Positions 44,765 through 54,852 are shown, counted from the first letter of the stretch. The stretch: DNA of 64,000 nt from Nocardia fluminea (GCF_002846365.1 NZ_PJMW01000002.1:4526001-4590000), one strand, 5' to 3'. Translations and numbers: made by a program. The notes: a model not told the origin generated them from the sequence alone.

Positions 44765-45712
44765 ATGGGGTACGGGAACTGGGATGACACCGCCTACCGG
44801 GCGGGCAAGACGTATCGGGCGCGGCAGGGAGTGGACGACTTCGGATACACCGCCGAGATGCGGGCGAAGCCGTATGACACGTGGTGCGCGCATCCGCTGC
44901 TCGATCCGTTCGGGGTCGGCAAGCGTGAGTGCCGGGACTCCGCCGAACACGGGAACTCGCTGCCGGTGGCCGTGCTGTTCGATGTGACCGGGTCGATGGG
45001 CCGGGTGCCGCGCATCATGCAGGACAAGCTCGGAAAACTGCACGGGCTGCTGAAGAACAAGGGCTACGCGCAGGACCCGCAGGTCCTGTTCGGCGCGATC
45101 GGCGACGCCGACACCGATCGAGTGCCGTTGCAGGTCGGGCAGTTCGAATCCGACAACCGGATGGACGAACAACTGCGGGCGATCCTGCTCGAAGGCGGCG
45201 GTGGCGGGCAGAAGTCCGAAAGCTATGAACTGGCGGCCTATTTCATGGCCGAGCACGTCGCGACGGACGCGTGGGACAAGCGCGGGAAGAAGGGGTATCT
45301 GTTCCTGATCGGCGACGAGCTGAACAAGCCTCGTCTGGCGGCCCGGCACATCAGGGCGGTGATCGGCGACCATGTGCGCCGCGACGTGTCCGTCGAGTCG
45401 ATCTACCGCGAACTCGAGCAGCGCTGGCACGTCTACTACATCCTGCCGAATCAGTCGTCGTACTACCGTGATCCGGAGATCGCCGAACACTGGACGGCAT
45501 TGCTCGGGCAGAACTTCCTGAAACTCGACGACCCCGGCGCGGTGTGCGAATTGATCGCGCTGACCATCGGATTGGGCGAGGACAGAATCGATCTCGACAC
45601 CGGTCTGGCTGATCTGCGCGACGTCGGATCGAGTGACGAGGCCGACGCGGTCGGCCGAGCTCTCGGCTCGAAGCCGGGTCCGACGCTGCGCGCCCTGCCG
45701 CCGGGGCGATGA
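44765..45712 (+). CDS. VWA-like (MIDAS-containing) protein of the NrtR/PurA-like operon
   Basis: The 315-aa soluble protein has VAVLFDVTGSMGR at residues 68-80, a MIDAS-type DxTxS (D73) of von Willebrand A domains. Later strands (LFGAIGDADTDR, LFLIGDELN) fit the fold. The N-terminal 65 residues (Tyr/Arg/Asp-rich) and the C-terminal 60 are unassigned. It has no signal peptide and should act in the cytosol as a metal-dependent scaffold. ATG 44765 follows AAAGGGAG. Its stop overlaps the synthetase-like gene as ATGA. Confidence 0.75.
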   Translation: MGYGNWDDTAYRAGKTYRARQGVDDFGYTAEMRAKPYDTWCAHPLLDPFGVGKRECRDSAEHGNSLPVAVLFDVTGSMGRVPRIMQDKLGKLHGLLKNKGYAQDPQVLFGAIGDADTDRVPLQVGQFESDNRMDEQLRAILLEGGGGGQKSESYELAAYFMAEHVATDAWDKRGKKGYLFLIGDELNKPRLAARHIRAVIGDHVRRDVSVESIYRELEQRWHVYYILPNQSSYYRDPEIAEHWTALLGQNFLKLDDPGAVCELIALTIGLGEDRIDLDTGLADLRDVGSSDEADAVGRALGSKPGPTLRALPPGR

Positions 45713-47010
45713 GCCCGATGTTCGGAGACCGTCACCTCGTCGTCGTCGACCTGGGCTTCGGTGACGCGGGCAAAGGTGCCACGGTCGACTGGTTGTGCTC
45801 GCCCGAGGCCGATCTCGGGGTGGCGGCCGTGGTGCGGTTCAACGGCGGTGGGCAGGCCGCGCACAATGTCGTGGCCGACGGCCGCCACCACACCTTCGCG
45901 CAGTTCGGATCGGGGACGCTCGCGGGAGTGCCGACCCTGTTGTCGCGGCACATGCTGGTCGAGCCGATCGCGCTCGCCGCGGAATCCGAGCAGCTGGCCG
46001 CGCTCGGTGTTCCCGATCCGCTGGGCCTGCTCGCCGTCGACGGACGCGCCCTGCTGACCACACCGATCCACATCGCGGCGAACCGTGCGCGCGAGGACGC
46101 GAGGGGTACTTCGCGGCACGGTTCCTGCGGGCGCGGCATCGGCGAAACAGCTTGGTACGCACTGGAGAACGACGCGCCGACCGTCGCCGACTGCCGGGCG
46201 CCGGACGTGCTGCGCGCCAAGCTGGACCGGCTCGCGGCGCACTACGAAGATCTCATCGGCCCCAGCGCGCACGGGTACGAATCGGTCGACGCGCTGGTGG
46301 CGATGTACCGCGATTTCGCGCGCGCCGTCCGCATCACCGGCCCGGCGGAACTCGCCCGGCTCGCGCAGGCGGGGCGTTTGGTGTTCGAGGGCGCGCAGGG
46401 TGTGCTGCTCGACGAGTGGCGCGGGCTGCACCCGCACACCACCTGGTCGACGGTCGAGCCCCGTAACGCCCGCGCGATGATTCGCGACATCGGCGCGACC
46501 GCGGCGGTTCTCGGCGTCACCCGCACCTATATGACCCGGCACGGCGCGGGCCCGTTGCCGACCGAAGCGCCGCTCGGATTTCCCGAACCACACAACGGCA
46601 CCGGGCATTATCAGGGCGCGTTCCGGCAGGGACACCTCGATCCGATCCTGCTGCGCTACGCGATCGATGTGTGCGGCGGGATCGACGGTCTTGTCGTCAA
46701 CCACCTGGACGTGCCCGGAACTCTGTGCGCCGCAGTGGCGTACGAGACTTCGACGGGCAGGACAACCGAAGTCGTTCCCGGCCGGTGGCGTGATCTCGAT
46801 CACCAGCAGCGGCTCACCGATCAACTCTTCGACGCGACACCGATTCTCGCGCCGATCGAGACCGATCCGGCAGCGTGGCTGGCCGAGCGGTTGCGGGTGC
46901 CGGTGGTGCTGACCGGGCACGGCCCCGATCGGCGCGACCGCGCTACCGACTCGGGGAAGCGTGCCGCTGAGGTCGGCGAACAGGGAAGAATCGGAGCACA
47001 CGTACCCTGA
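45709..47010 (+). CDS. divergent adenylosuccinate synthetase-like enzyme
   Basis: The 433-aa GTPase-ligase-like protein relates to PurA. Its P-loop reads GFGDAGKG (PurA: WGDEGKG) with the catalytic Asp kept (D19). The catalytic His is kept in QAAHNVV (H52). CGRGIGE, EGAQGVLLD and GAGPLPTE match family blocks. The aspartate-binding loop, TTGRxRR in PurA, reads NGTGHYQGAFRQG near residues 295-307, so the amino-acid co-substrate may differ. It is too divergent to be the housekeeping purA, and it sits with VWA and NrtR-like genes. Confidence 0.8.
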   Translation: MSPMFGDRHLVVVDLGFGDAGKGATVDWLCSPEADLGVAAVVRFNGGGQAAHNVVADGRHHTFAQFGSGTLAGVPTLLSRHMLVEPIALAAESEQLAALGVPDPLGLLAVDGRALLTTPIHIAANRAREDARGTSRHGSCGRGIGETAWYALENDAPTVADCRAPDVLRAKLDRLAAHYEDLIGPSAHGYESVDALVAMYRDFARAVRITGPAELARLAQAGRLVFEGAQGVLLDEWRGLHPHTTWSTVEPRNARAMIRDIGATAAVLGVTRTYMTRHGAGPLPTEAPLGFPEPHNGTGHYQGAFRQGHLDPILLRYAIDVCGGIDGLVVNHLDVPGTLCAAVAYETSTGRTTEVVPGRWRDLDHQQRLTDQLFDATPILAPIETDPAAWLAERLRVPVVLTGHGPDRRDRATDSGKRAAEVGEQGRIGAHVP

Positions 47011-47077
47011 ACCGCGGTATCGGCCGGTGAAACGCACTGCGCGCGCGACAGGGCAGTTCGAGGCAGGATGGGATGAC

Positions 47078-47707
47078 GTGGAGCAATCCGTTGTGTCGAT
47101 CGATGTGGTGACCTTGCGGTGCTGGGAGACCGACAGCGGCGTTCGGATCGGCATCGCCCCCCGCGAGTTCGAGCCGTTCACCGGCGAACTCGCGCTACCG
47201 GGTGTGCTGCTCGGTCGCGGCGAACGTCTCGTCGACGCCGCCCGGCGGGCCGTCCACACCAAACTCGGTGTGCCGACCGAGGCGATCGGCGCTGTCGGCC
47301 AGCTCGTCACGTTCGACGAACCGCATCGCGACCCGCGCGGCCCGACGCTGGCCATCGCGATGTGGGCGGTGGTCGCCGAGCACGAAGGGCCCGCCGAGTG
47401 GGTGGGCTTCGACGAGGTCCCGCCATTGGCGTTCGACCACAATCGCATCGTCGAAACCAGCCGTGCGTTGCTGGCCGGCCTCCTCTGGAAGGACGCGACG
47501 CTCACACGAGCATTGGCGGGCACCGAATTTCCCGCTACCCGCGCGGTCGATCTCAGTACCTCGCTGCACGGCACGCGTCCCGATCCGGCCAACCTCAACC
47601 GCACACTCGCCGCGATTCCGGGGCTCGGCCGGACCGGTGAACGTCGCCGGGTGAAAGCCACCGGGCGGCCTGCTGTGGTGTGGGCGTTCGACGTCGACGG
47701 AAACTGA
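47078..47707 (+). CDS. NrtR-like regulator (degenerate NUDIX domain plus winged helix)
   Basis: The 209-aa protein has an N-terminal NUDIX-fold domain whose box (GVLLGRGERLVDAARRAV, then HTKLG) has lost the catalytic RE and EE residues. A C-terminal part with LAFDHNRIVETSRALLAGLL and a winged-helix ending GRPAVVWAF follows. This is the architecture of NrtR, repressors of NAD metabolism that bind ADP-ribose. GTG 47078 has AGGATGG upstream; GTG 47027 would add 17 residues. It probably binds the palindrome at 44714-44736. Confidence 0.8.
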   Translation: MEQSVVSIDVVTLRCWETDSGVRIGIAPREFEPFTGELALPGVLLGRGERLVDAARRAVHTKLGVPTEAIGAVGQLVTFDEPHRDPRGPTLAIAMWAVVAEHEGPAEWVGFDEVPPLAFDHNRIVETSRALLAGLLWKDATLTRALAGTEFPATRAVDLSTSLHGTRPDPANLNRTLAAIPGLGRTGERRRVKATGRPAVVWAFDVDGN

Positions 47708-47944
47708 GCCGCGGCGAACGGATTTCCGGCTCGCGCTCGGCGGCGCCATCGGTGAGATCGCTTGCCTGCGGCAGTATTCGGCGTGCGTGCCGAGGCGGCG
47801 GAACCCCGATCGCCCGTTCGCGAGTCGACCTGTGGTTCGCGGGTTGTTCAGCGAGGCGTCCGACGCGTGCGAAACCGATGAAACGTCGATGAACACCGCC
47901 GCGTCGGCCTCACCGCGACGGCGCCGATCCCGCATCGTGAGGAC

Positions 47945-48961
47945 ATGCGCGAGATGTCGGCTCCGGCGAAAGTGCTCGCAGCGCTGGTCACCGCATTGGT
48001 GACGATTCCGCTGGTGGGGTCGGCGGCAGGTTCGGTAGCGGCGTTCGACGATGTGGGCTCGACCGTCGACGCGGCGGAAGCGTTCGGTGCTCCGCGGCGC
48101 GGGACGGGCGAGGTGGTGAACAAGGTCGTCGTCATCGGGATCGATGGGCTGATGTTCGACAAGGCAGATGCGGCACAGGCACCGCGTTTGCGGCGTCTCG
48201 CCGCGCAAGGGCTGCTGTCGCAGGGGACCATCGCGGGGCACATCACGATTTCCGGGCCGTCATGGGCGAGCGCGCTGACCGGGGTGTGGGATACCGAGCA
48301 CGGGATCACCGGCAACGAATTCGACGCGAGTCCGTTCCTGGCGCACCCGAGCGTGTTCACCCGGATCGAACGGGCCGATCCCGCTCGGCACACGGTGTCG
48401 ATCGGCACCTGGCACCAGATCGCGACGATCGCCGCCTCCGGTGACCGGCGCGCCGACATCGCCCTCACCACCGCACCCGTCGTCGACGATCCCGACGAGT
48501 CGGCCACCGATGCCGCGACCGCTACCGAAGTGGTGTCCGCGATCGAGCGGTCCGGCCCCGATCTGGTCTTCACCCACCTCGACCAGATCGACCTGGCGGG
48601 CCACCGGCACGGCGGTGCGTCCCGCGCCTATCTCGCCGCGATTCGCCGGGTGGACGGGCTCGTCGGCCGGATCGTCGCGGCGGTCGACCAGCGCGCGCGA
48701 GCTCATCCCCGCGAACAGTGGACGGTCCTGGTCACCACCGACCACGGCCATCTCCCGACCGGCGGCCACGGCGGCCGGACCCCCGCCGAATCCGCCAACT
48801 TCGTCATCGCCCGCGGCCCCGACTTCACCCCGGGCACCGTGACCAGCGCCCACACCCTGGTGGACCTCACGCCCACCGTCCTCGACCTCCTCGCTGCCCC
48901 GCCCGGCCGTCTCGACGGCCACAGTCTTCGCGCCCGCCCGACCCGAGGCGATGAGCGCTGA
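47945..48961 (+). CDS. secreted type I phosphodiesterase / nucleotide pyrophosphatase-like protein
   Basis: The 338-aa protein has an N-terminal hydrophobic signal sequence (residues about 7-32) and the alkaline-phosphatase superfamily fold. Metal residues lie in VIGIDGLMF, the probable nucleophile Ser in GPSWASALTG, and further ligands in THLDQIDLAGHRHG and TTDHGHL. Substrates could be nucleotide pyrophosphates, phosphodiesters or phospholipid head groups. ATG 47945 has GAGG close upstream; ATG 47954 is an alternative. The 237-bp gap before it shows no clear element. Confidence 0.8.
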   Translation: MREMSAPAKVLAALVTALVTIPLVGSAAGSVAAFDDVGSTVDAAEAFGAPRRGTGEVVNKVVVIGIDGLMFDKADAAQAPRLRRLAAQGLLSQGTIAGHITISGPSWASALTGVWDTEHGITGNEFDASPFLAHPSVFTRIERADPARHTVSIGTWHQIATIAASGDRRADIALTTAPVVDDPDESATDAATATEVVSAIERSGPDLVFTHLDQIDLAGHRHGGASRAYLAAIRRVDGLVGRIVAAVDQRARAHPREQWTVLVTTDHGHLPTGGHGGRTPAESANFVIARGPDFTPGTVTSAHTLVDLTPTVLDLLAAPPGRLDGHSLRARPTRGDER

Positions 48962-49266
48962 CAGCTCGCCCCCAAGCGCTACTGGTTGGGCGAGATCCGC
49001 GACTCGGGTCGGCGCGAAACCGCTGATCACGCTGGGAGAGGGGTGACTCGCCGGGGACGTCCAAACCTGTCGAACGTCTATCCGCGAGCCCGGAAACTCA
49101 CTACGCTTCCCGGGAACGACCGGGAGAAACCGCGAAGAGGCGGATTAGCCGCAGGCCTGTGACCCCGGTGACTCGAACGCCAGGTCGGTACGAGGACTAA
49201 AGTGAGGACCTGGGCGGTTGCAGCACTCGGCCGACACGGTCCGAATGCAGCGTGAGAGGTGGTGGC
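48962..49266. other. 305-bp intergenic region before rel
   Basis: No ORF with coding character is seen. TAAAGT at 49198-49203 fits a -10 box about 60 bp before the rel ATG, but no convincing -35 is visible. No riboswitch or terminator hairpin is recognised. Confidence 0.4.
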
Positions 49267-51639
49267 ATGACTCGACAACTGGGCGAGGCGAAGGTTGGGC
49301 AGGAATCCACCGGCGCCACGCCGAGCCAGGGTGCACCGGCGAAGACCCCCGAAACCGCCAAGCAGTCCCCGACAGCCTCGGTGCCCAGTTCGGCGTCGCG
49401 GCGGGTTCGTGCGCGGCTGGCTCGGCGGATGACCGGTCAACGGGGGATCGCGGCGGTCAAGCCGGTCCTCGAACCGTTGGCCACCGTCCACCGCGAGCTG
49501 TATCCGAAGGCCAACCTCGGCCTGCTCCAGCGCGCCTTCGACGTCGCCGACGAACGCCACGCCAAGCAGTTCCGCAAATCCGGCGACCCCTACATCACGC
49601 ACCCGCTCGCGGTCGCCAACATCCTGGCCGAACTCGGCATGGACACGACCACCCTGGTCGCGGCCCTGCTGCACGACACCGTCGAGGACACCGGCTACTC
49701 GCTCGAGCAGCTCAAGGAGGAGTTCGGGCAGGAAGTCGCCCACCTCGTCGACGGCGTCACCAAACTCGACAAGGTCAATCTGGGCGCGGCGGCCGAGGCC
49801 GAGACCATCCGCAAGATGATCATCGCCATGGCGCGCGACCCGCGGGTGCTGGTGATCAAGGTCGCCGACCGGCTGCACAACATGCGCACCATGCGTTTCC
49901 TGCCGCCGGAGAAGCAGGCCAAGAAGGCCAAGGAAACCTTGGAGGTGATCGCGCCGCTGGCGCATCGCCTCGGTATGGCCACGGTCAAATGGGAGCTGGA
50001 GGACCTCGCCTTCGCGATCCTGCACCCCAAGAAATACGACGAGATCGTGCGCCTGGTCGCCGATCGCGCACCCTCGCGCGACACCTACCTGGCGAAGGTG
50101 CGCGCGGAGATCACCAACACCCTGGCCGCCTCGCGGATCAACGCGATCGTCGAAGGCAGGCCCAAGCACTACTGGTCGATCTATCAGAAGATGATCGTCA
50201 AGGGCAAAGATTTCGACGACATCCATGACCTGGTCGGCATGCGGATCCTGTGCGAGGAGGTCCGCGACTGCTACGCCGCGGTCGGCGTCGTGCACTCGCT
50301 GTGGCAGCCCATGGCGGGGCGGTTCAAGGACTACATCGCGCAGCCGCGCTACGGGGTCTACCAATCGCTGCACACCACGGTCGTCGGCCCCGACGGCAAG
50401 CCGCTCGAGGTGCAGATCCGCACCCAGGACATGCACCGGACCGCCGAGTTCGGGATCGCCGCGCACTGGCGGTACAAGGAGACCAAGGGCAAGCACTCCG
50501 GTGACGCCGCCGAAGTCGACGACATGGCGTGGATGCGTCAGCTGCTCGACTGGCAGCGGGAGGCCGCCGATCCCGCGGAGTTCCTGGAATCGCTGCGCTT
50601 CGATCTGAAGTCCCCGGAGATCTTCGTGTTCACGCCCAAGGGCGATGTGATCACGCTGCCGCAGAAGTCCACCCCGGTCGACTTCGCGTACGCGGTGCAC
50701 ACCGAGGTCGGGCACAAGTGCATCGGCGCGCGGGTGAACGGTCGCCTGGTGGCGCTGGAACGGCAGCTCGAGAACGGCGAGGTCGTGGAGGTCTTCACCT
50801 CCAAGGCGCAGAACGCCGGACCCAGCCGGGACTGGCAGAAGTTCGTGGTCTCACCGCGCGCGAAAGCCAAGATTCGCCAGTGGTTTGCCAAGGAACGGCG
50901 CGAGGAAGCGCTCGAGAGCGGCAAGGAGCAGATCTCCAAGGAGGTCCGTCGCGTCGGGCTGCCGCTGCAGCGGCTGATGAGCGTCGAGGCGATGACCGCG
51001 GTCGCGCACGAGCTGCACTACAGCGACATCTCCACCCTCTACACCGCGGTCGGCGAGCACCAGGTGTCGGCGCATCATGTGGTGCAGCGGCTCATGGCCC
51101 AGCTCGGCGGCATCGGCGATGTCGAGAACGAGCTGGCCGAGCGGTCGACGCCGTCGACCACGCCCGCGCGTCAACGGGTCACCGGTGACGCGGGCGTGCT
51201 CATCCCCGGTGCGCCGGGAACGGTCGCGAAGCTGGCCAAGTGCTGCACCCCGGTCCCGGGCGACGAGATCATGGGCTTCGTGACCCGTGGTGGCGCGGTG
51301 AGCGTGCACCGGACCGACTGCACCAACGCCGATTCGCTGCAGGAACAGTCGGAGCGGATCATCGAGGTCGAATGGGCGCCATCGCCCTCGTCGGTGTTCC
51401 TGGTCGCGATCCAGATCGAGGCCCTCGACCGCACCCGCCTGCTCTCGGACGTGACCAAGGTACTGGCCGACGAGAAGGTCAACATCCTGTCCGCCTCGGT
51501 GGCCACCCACGGCGACCGCGTCGCGATCAGCAAGTTCACCTTCGAGATGGGCGACCCCAAGCATCTGGGTCACCTGCTCAATGTGGTCCGCAATGTCGAA
51601 GGCGTCTACGACGTGTACCGCGTGACCTCCGCCGCCTGA
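49267..51639 (+). CDS. relA: bifunctional (p)ppGpp synthetase/hydrolase Rel
   Basis: The 790-aa stringent-response enzyme has an N-terminal HD hydrolase domain ([13 protein letters not shown]), a synthetase domain ([28 protein letters not shown]), a TGS domain ([22 protein letters not shown]), a zinc-finger/helical region with [10 protein letters not shown], and a C-terminal ACT domain. Both active sites look intact. ATG 49267 follows AGAGG. A strong hairpin follows the gene. Confidence 0.97.
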   Translation: MTRQLGEAKVGQESTGATPSQGAPAKTPETAKQSPTASVPSSASRRVRARLARRMTGQRGIAAVKPVLEPLATVHRELYPKANLGLLQRAFDVADERHAKQFRKSGDPYITHPLAVANILAELGMDTTTLVAALLHDTVEDTGYSLEQLKEEFGQEVAHLVDGVTKLDKVNLGAAAEAETIRKMIIAMARDPRVLVIKVADRLHNMRTMRFLPPEKQAKKAKETLEVIAPLAHRLGMATVKWELEDLAFAILHPKKYDEIVRLVADRAPSRDTYLAKVRAEITNTLAASRINAIVEGRPKHYWSIYQKMIVKGKDFDDIHDLVGMRILCEEVRDCYAAVGVVHSLWQPMAGRFKDYIAQPRYGVYQSLHTTVVGPDGKPLEVQIRTQDMHRTAEFGIAAHWRYKETKGKHSGDAAEVDDMAWMRQLLDWQREAADPAEFLESLRFDLKSPEIFVFTPKGDVITLPQKSTPVDFAYAVHTEVGHKCIGARVNGRLVALERQLENGEVVEVFTSKAQNAGPSRDWQKFVVSPRAKAKIRQWFAKERREEALESGKEQISKEVRRVGLPLQRLMSVEAMTAVAHELHYSDISTLYTAVGEHQVSAHHVVQRLMAQLGGIGDVENELAERSTPSTTPARQRVTGDAGVLIPGAPGTVAKLAKCCTPVPGDEIMGFVTRGGAVSVHRTDCTNADSLQEQSERIIEVEWAPSPSSVFLVAIQIEALDRTRLLSDVTKVLADEKVNILSASVATHGDRVAISKFTFEMGDPKHLGHLLNVVRNVEGVYDVYRVTSAA

Positions 51640-51650
51640 TATCCGACCCA

Positions 51651-51684
51651 CGGCCCGGGCATCCTCGCGAGGGTGCCCGGGCCG
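51651..51684 (+). terminator. 16-bp hairpin after rel
   Basis: CGGCCCGGGCATCCTC (51651-51666) pairs with GAGGGTGCCCGGGCCG (51669-51684), with one G-U pair and a two-base nominal loop. It lies 12 bases after the rel stop. No T-run follows. Confidence 0.6.
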
Positions 51685-51836
51685 CTGTCTGCCCAGGTGA
51701 TCGCCGAAAGGTTGCTGGTCGCATCGGGTTTGCCGGGGGCAGTGAAAGGGCCGTTTAGGGCAGCGGTCGGGTTACCCGGAATCTGTTACGGTTTAGTGCG
51801 TTTCAACGCTCCACTGGTCAGCCGAAACGGACTGTG

Positions 51837-53486
51837 ATGCGGATCGATATGGCTCGGTGCACGACACGACTCACGGTGACGCTGATCGCGTTCACCGTCG
51901 CTTCGCTGTCGGTTACGGCGGGGGTGGCCGGCGCGGAAGACGGTACACCCACCACGCCGTCTACACACGTATCCATCGCGGCGTGTCCGGCGCTCTACGC
52001 CTTGGGAATTCAGGGGACGGGCGAATCCTCGCCCGACGCGGCGCCCAGTACCGACACCGGGATGCTGTCGACGGTGTTCCGTCCGATGCTGGCCCGTGCG
52101 GCCGACCCGGGACTGGTCGATCGCGCCTATGTGCCGTACGAGGCGGGTTTCGGCGGCGCGGTCCAGGGCGGTGCGGTGCCGTACACCGAGTCGGTGGCCG
52201 GGGGCCTGGAGCGGCTGCGTTCGATGGCGACCCAGGTGACGCAGCGCTGCCCGGACACCCGGATCGCGGTCGTCGGGTATTCGCAAGGCGCCCACGTCGC
52301 CTCGCTGTTCGCCCAGGAGGTCGGTGCGGGCACCGGGGTGCTGGCCGCGGACAAGGTCGCCGCGGTCGCGTTGTTCGCCGATCCGACCCGCGGCGCGAAC
52401 GCGCCACTGTTCCCCGGCGCGCCCGACCTGACAGCACCGCTGGCGGCACCGGGAACCTCCGGTGACGCCGTGACGAGTATCGGCGCGGTGCGCCAAGGGG
52501 TCGCCTCCGGTGGCGGGCTCGCCCCGCAGAGCGACCAGACCGACCACTTCGGTAAGCTCACCGGTCGTGTCGCAAGCTTTTGTGCCACAGGCGATCTCGC
52601 GTGTGATGCACCGCAGGGCGCGCCGATCGTGCGTGCCGTCACCAACCTCATGAGCCAGTCGAAACTGTCCGGCGGCGATCCGATCGGCTCGTTGACCTCC
52701 ATCGCGCAGGCGCTGGCGTTCACCTCCATCAAAACCGCCACCGCGGCGGTCGAGGAGGACCTGTCCGGCACCACCATGGCCGACGTCTCGATCTCGCCGA
52801 AGAAGTCGATCTCGCAGCGACTGTCCGATGCCTCGGACCCGAACAGCACGCTCGACGTGAACGCCGCCTACCGGGCGCTGCTGAAGGTCGGCGTGATCGG
52901 TCTCAACGCCGTCGCCACAGTGGTGAAATCGGTGATCAGCCCGGCGAGTATCAGCGAATTGGCCACGGCCACACTGTCGAATCCGCTGGCCGGGCTGACG
53001 CTGCTCGGCACGAAACTGGCCGGCGCAGTGCCGCAACTGGTACCGCCGACCACCGGGGTGCGGCTGGTCAACGAGGCGTTCAGCGCGGTGCGGCAGAACG
53101 TGACCGACAACGCCGAACTCCTCGACGTCACCACCTGGGTGCGCTACTGGAACACGCTGCAACGCCATGACGCGTACTCGCGCATGGGCGTCGGCGCGAA
53201 CGGCGCCACCCCGACACAGTACGTCGGCGAGTGGTTCGCCGCGCTCGCCCGTGACGCCGCAGGCGTTTCCGGGAAGGGAACCGTACCGGTCGGCGGGTCC
53301 GACTCGCGTGGTATGGGAATATTCGAGAGCGGGACCGGCGCGTCTACGACAACCAAACCCTCCGGTGGGGGACAATTTCCGTTCGGGACAGGAGCCGATG
53401 GCGCCTCATCCGGCGGCGCGACGACTCCGCCTGCCGCGACACCCGTAACCACCGCACCCACCACCCGTCCGTTCTCTGTGAACTGA
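51837..53486 (+). CDS. secreted cutinase-family serine hydrolase with long C-terminal extension
   Basis: The 549-aa protein has a signal peptide (cleavage after about residue 33, VAGAED). The cutinase domain covers about residues 45-250 with nucleophile elbow GYSQGA (S149), CATGDLACD and the late HFGKL. Residues about 290-470 are a further Ala/Val-rich region and the end is Thr/Pro/Gly-rich. Mycolate bacteria use cutinase-like proteins as esterases on lipids or waxes. ATG 51837 is taken; ATG 51849 is possible. It lies 52 bp before the secretion-like cluster, so it may be a substrate or a cell-wall hydrolase for it. Confidence 0.8.
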   Translation: MRIDMARCTTRLTVTLIAFTVASLSVTAGVAGAEDGTPTTPSTHVSIAACPALYALGIQGTGESSPDAAPSTDTGMLSTVFRPMLARAADPGLVDRAYVPYEAGFGGAVQGGAVPYTESVAGGLERLRSMATQVTQRCPDTRIAVVGYSQGAHVASLFAQEVGAGTGVLAADKVAAVALFADPTRGANAPLFPGAPDLTAPLAAPGTSGDAVTSIGAVRQGVASGGGLAPQSDQTDHFGKLTGRVASFCATGDLACDAPQGAPIVRAVTNLMSQSKLSGGDPIGSLTSIAQALAFTSIKTATAAVEEDLSGTTMADVSISPKKSISQRLSDASDPNSTLDVNAAYRALLKVGVIGLNAVATVVKSVISPASISELATATLSNPLAGLTLLGTKLAGAVPQLVPPTTGVRLVNEAFSAVRQNVTDNAELLDVTTWVRYWNTLQRHDAYSRMGVGANGATPTQYVGEWFAALARDAAGVSGKGTVPVGGSDSRGMGIFESGTGASTTTKPSGGGQFPFGTGADGASSGGATTPPAATPVTTAPTTRPFSVN

Positions 53487-53538
53487 TCACCGAGAGGTCT
53501 TCGATGCGAACTGTGCCCGGCGCCGTGGAAAGGGGGGA

Positions 53539-54852
53539 ATGTTGAAGTCGTACAACGAATTGTCGCGCTGGTACTCGGCGCTGGAGCCCGAGACCGAGAC
53601 CGGAGCCCCCGCGCGCCCGGACACCACCGAGCCGGTGGCCGGCGACGACGACGGCGTCGACCGGCATGCGACGAGTCCCGATGCCGCCTCGGCCGCCGAG
53701 CCGGTACCGGAGCCGGTCGCAACGGGAGAGCCCGCGCCGGAACCGTTCAGCCTCACCCTCGATTTCCAGCCGAACGCCGTCGATGATTCGCACGGCCGGG
53801 ACGGAGGGCGCCAGTCGAGCGCCGTCGACGACCCGCACAACCCGGACGGAGGGCGCCAGTCGAGCGCCGTCGACGACCCGCACAACCCGGACGGAGGGCG
53901 GCAGTCGAGCGCCGTCGACGACCCGCACAGCCGCAACGTAGGTCGCGAGGCGAAGGTCGCCGGCGACCCACATGGCTGGAACATGGAGTTCGAGCCGAAA
54001 GCCGGCGACCCGTTCGACCGGCCCACCGAGTTCGATGACGCGACAAGTGAATCCGCCGACTCCGGCGCGGCCGAGTACGAGAAGCGGCCGTACCCGGTCG
54101 AACCGGAGCCAGAGCCCGCTCCGCCACCGCCCGCGCAACTGGCCGGACGCCGCAGTGACTTCACCGGCGGTTGGTCGGACTGGGTCGCCGACCCGGCACC
54201 CGGCCCCGACGACGACTACGACGCCGAACTCGTCCAGTTCCCCTGGCCCGAGGCCGCCGCCGACGAATACGACGACGCCCGCGTGCTCGAACCGTCCGGC
54301 GCGCTGCGCGCGAACCGGAAACGTCAGCGCGTCTGGGTGGTCCTCGCGCTCTCGGTGCTCGTACTCGTGCTCGCTGCGACCGGCGTGTTCTTTTTGCTCT
54401 TCGGGCGCGGCGACAGCGACACCGCCCGCGGCGCCGTCCCACCACTGCACTTCACCGCGGGCAACCTGACCGCCGACACCGCGGGCTCGTGCCCGACCGA
54501 ACGCACCGAGACCGTGCTGCGCAGCGCCGAAGCGGGCGGCACCGACTCGGGCCCCGACGCCGTCCTCGCCTTCCAGTACGCCTACTACGTGACCCGATCG
54601 GGGGAGCAGGCCAGAGCGGTGGTCACTCCCGACGCCGATGTCTCGCCGGCCGCCGTGATCCAGCGCGGTATCGACACCATCCCGGTGGGGACCACCCACT
54701 GCGTGCGGATCACCACCGTCGCTGCCGACCGGTTCACGGTGGAGGTCACCGAGTTCCGGCCCGCGGGCGCACCGGCCACCTACACCAAGCAATCGGTGCG
54801 GACAGCGCTGGTCGGCGATCGCACGCTCATCACGGGCATCGCGGCAGGGTAA
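53539..54852 (+). CDS. single-TM protein with cytoplasmic tandem repeats (T4SS-like cluster)
   Basis: The 437-aa protein has an acidic, low-complexity N-terminal half containing 15-residue repeats (SAVDDPHNPDGGRQS). One TM helix lies near residues 264-290 (VWVVLALSVLVLVLAATGVF). A C-terminal extracytoplasmic domain has Cys-Pro (SCPTE) and a paired Cys near THCVR. No family is recognised. ATG 53539 follows AAGGGGGG. It is the first gene of the tightly spaced secretion-like block; a scaffold or anchoring role is inference. Confidence 0.7.
   Translation: MLKSYNELSRWYSALEPETETGAPARPDTTEPVAGDDDGVDRHATSPDAASAAEPVPEPVATGEPAPEPFSLTLDFQPNAVDDSHGRDGGRQSSAVDDPHNPDGGRQSSAVDDPHNPDGGRQSSAVDDPHSRNVGREAKVAGDPHGWNMEFEPKAGDPFDRPTEFDDATSESADSGAAEYEKRPYPVEPEPEPAPPPPAQLAGRRSDFTGGWSDWVADPAPGPDDDYDAELVQFPWPEAAADEYDDARVLEPSGALRANRKRQRVWVVLALSVLVLVLAATGVFFLLFGRGDSDTARGAVPPLHFTAGNLTADTAGSCPTERTETVLRSAEAGGTDSGPDAVLAFQYAYYVTRSGEQARAVVTPDADVSPAAVIQRGIDTIPVGTTHCVRITTVAADRFTVEVTEFRPAGAPATYTKQSVRTALVGDRTLITGIAAG
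53776..53932 (+). repeat. 45-bp tandem coding repeats
   Basis: A 45-bp unit recurs with exact period (GGACGGAGGG at 53799, 53844 and 53889) and encodes NAVDD/SAVDDPHNPDGGRQS. The two central copies are nearly identical in DNA, so the array expanded recently. Degenerate copies flank it. Confidence 0.85.

Noticed and set aside
45709..47010. Phage-type PurZ (2-aminoadenine pathway)
   Set aside because: PurZ has Ser in place of the catalytic Asp; here the Asp is present (GFGDAGKG), and no phage genes are nearby.
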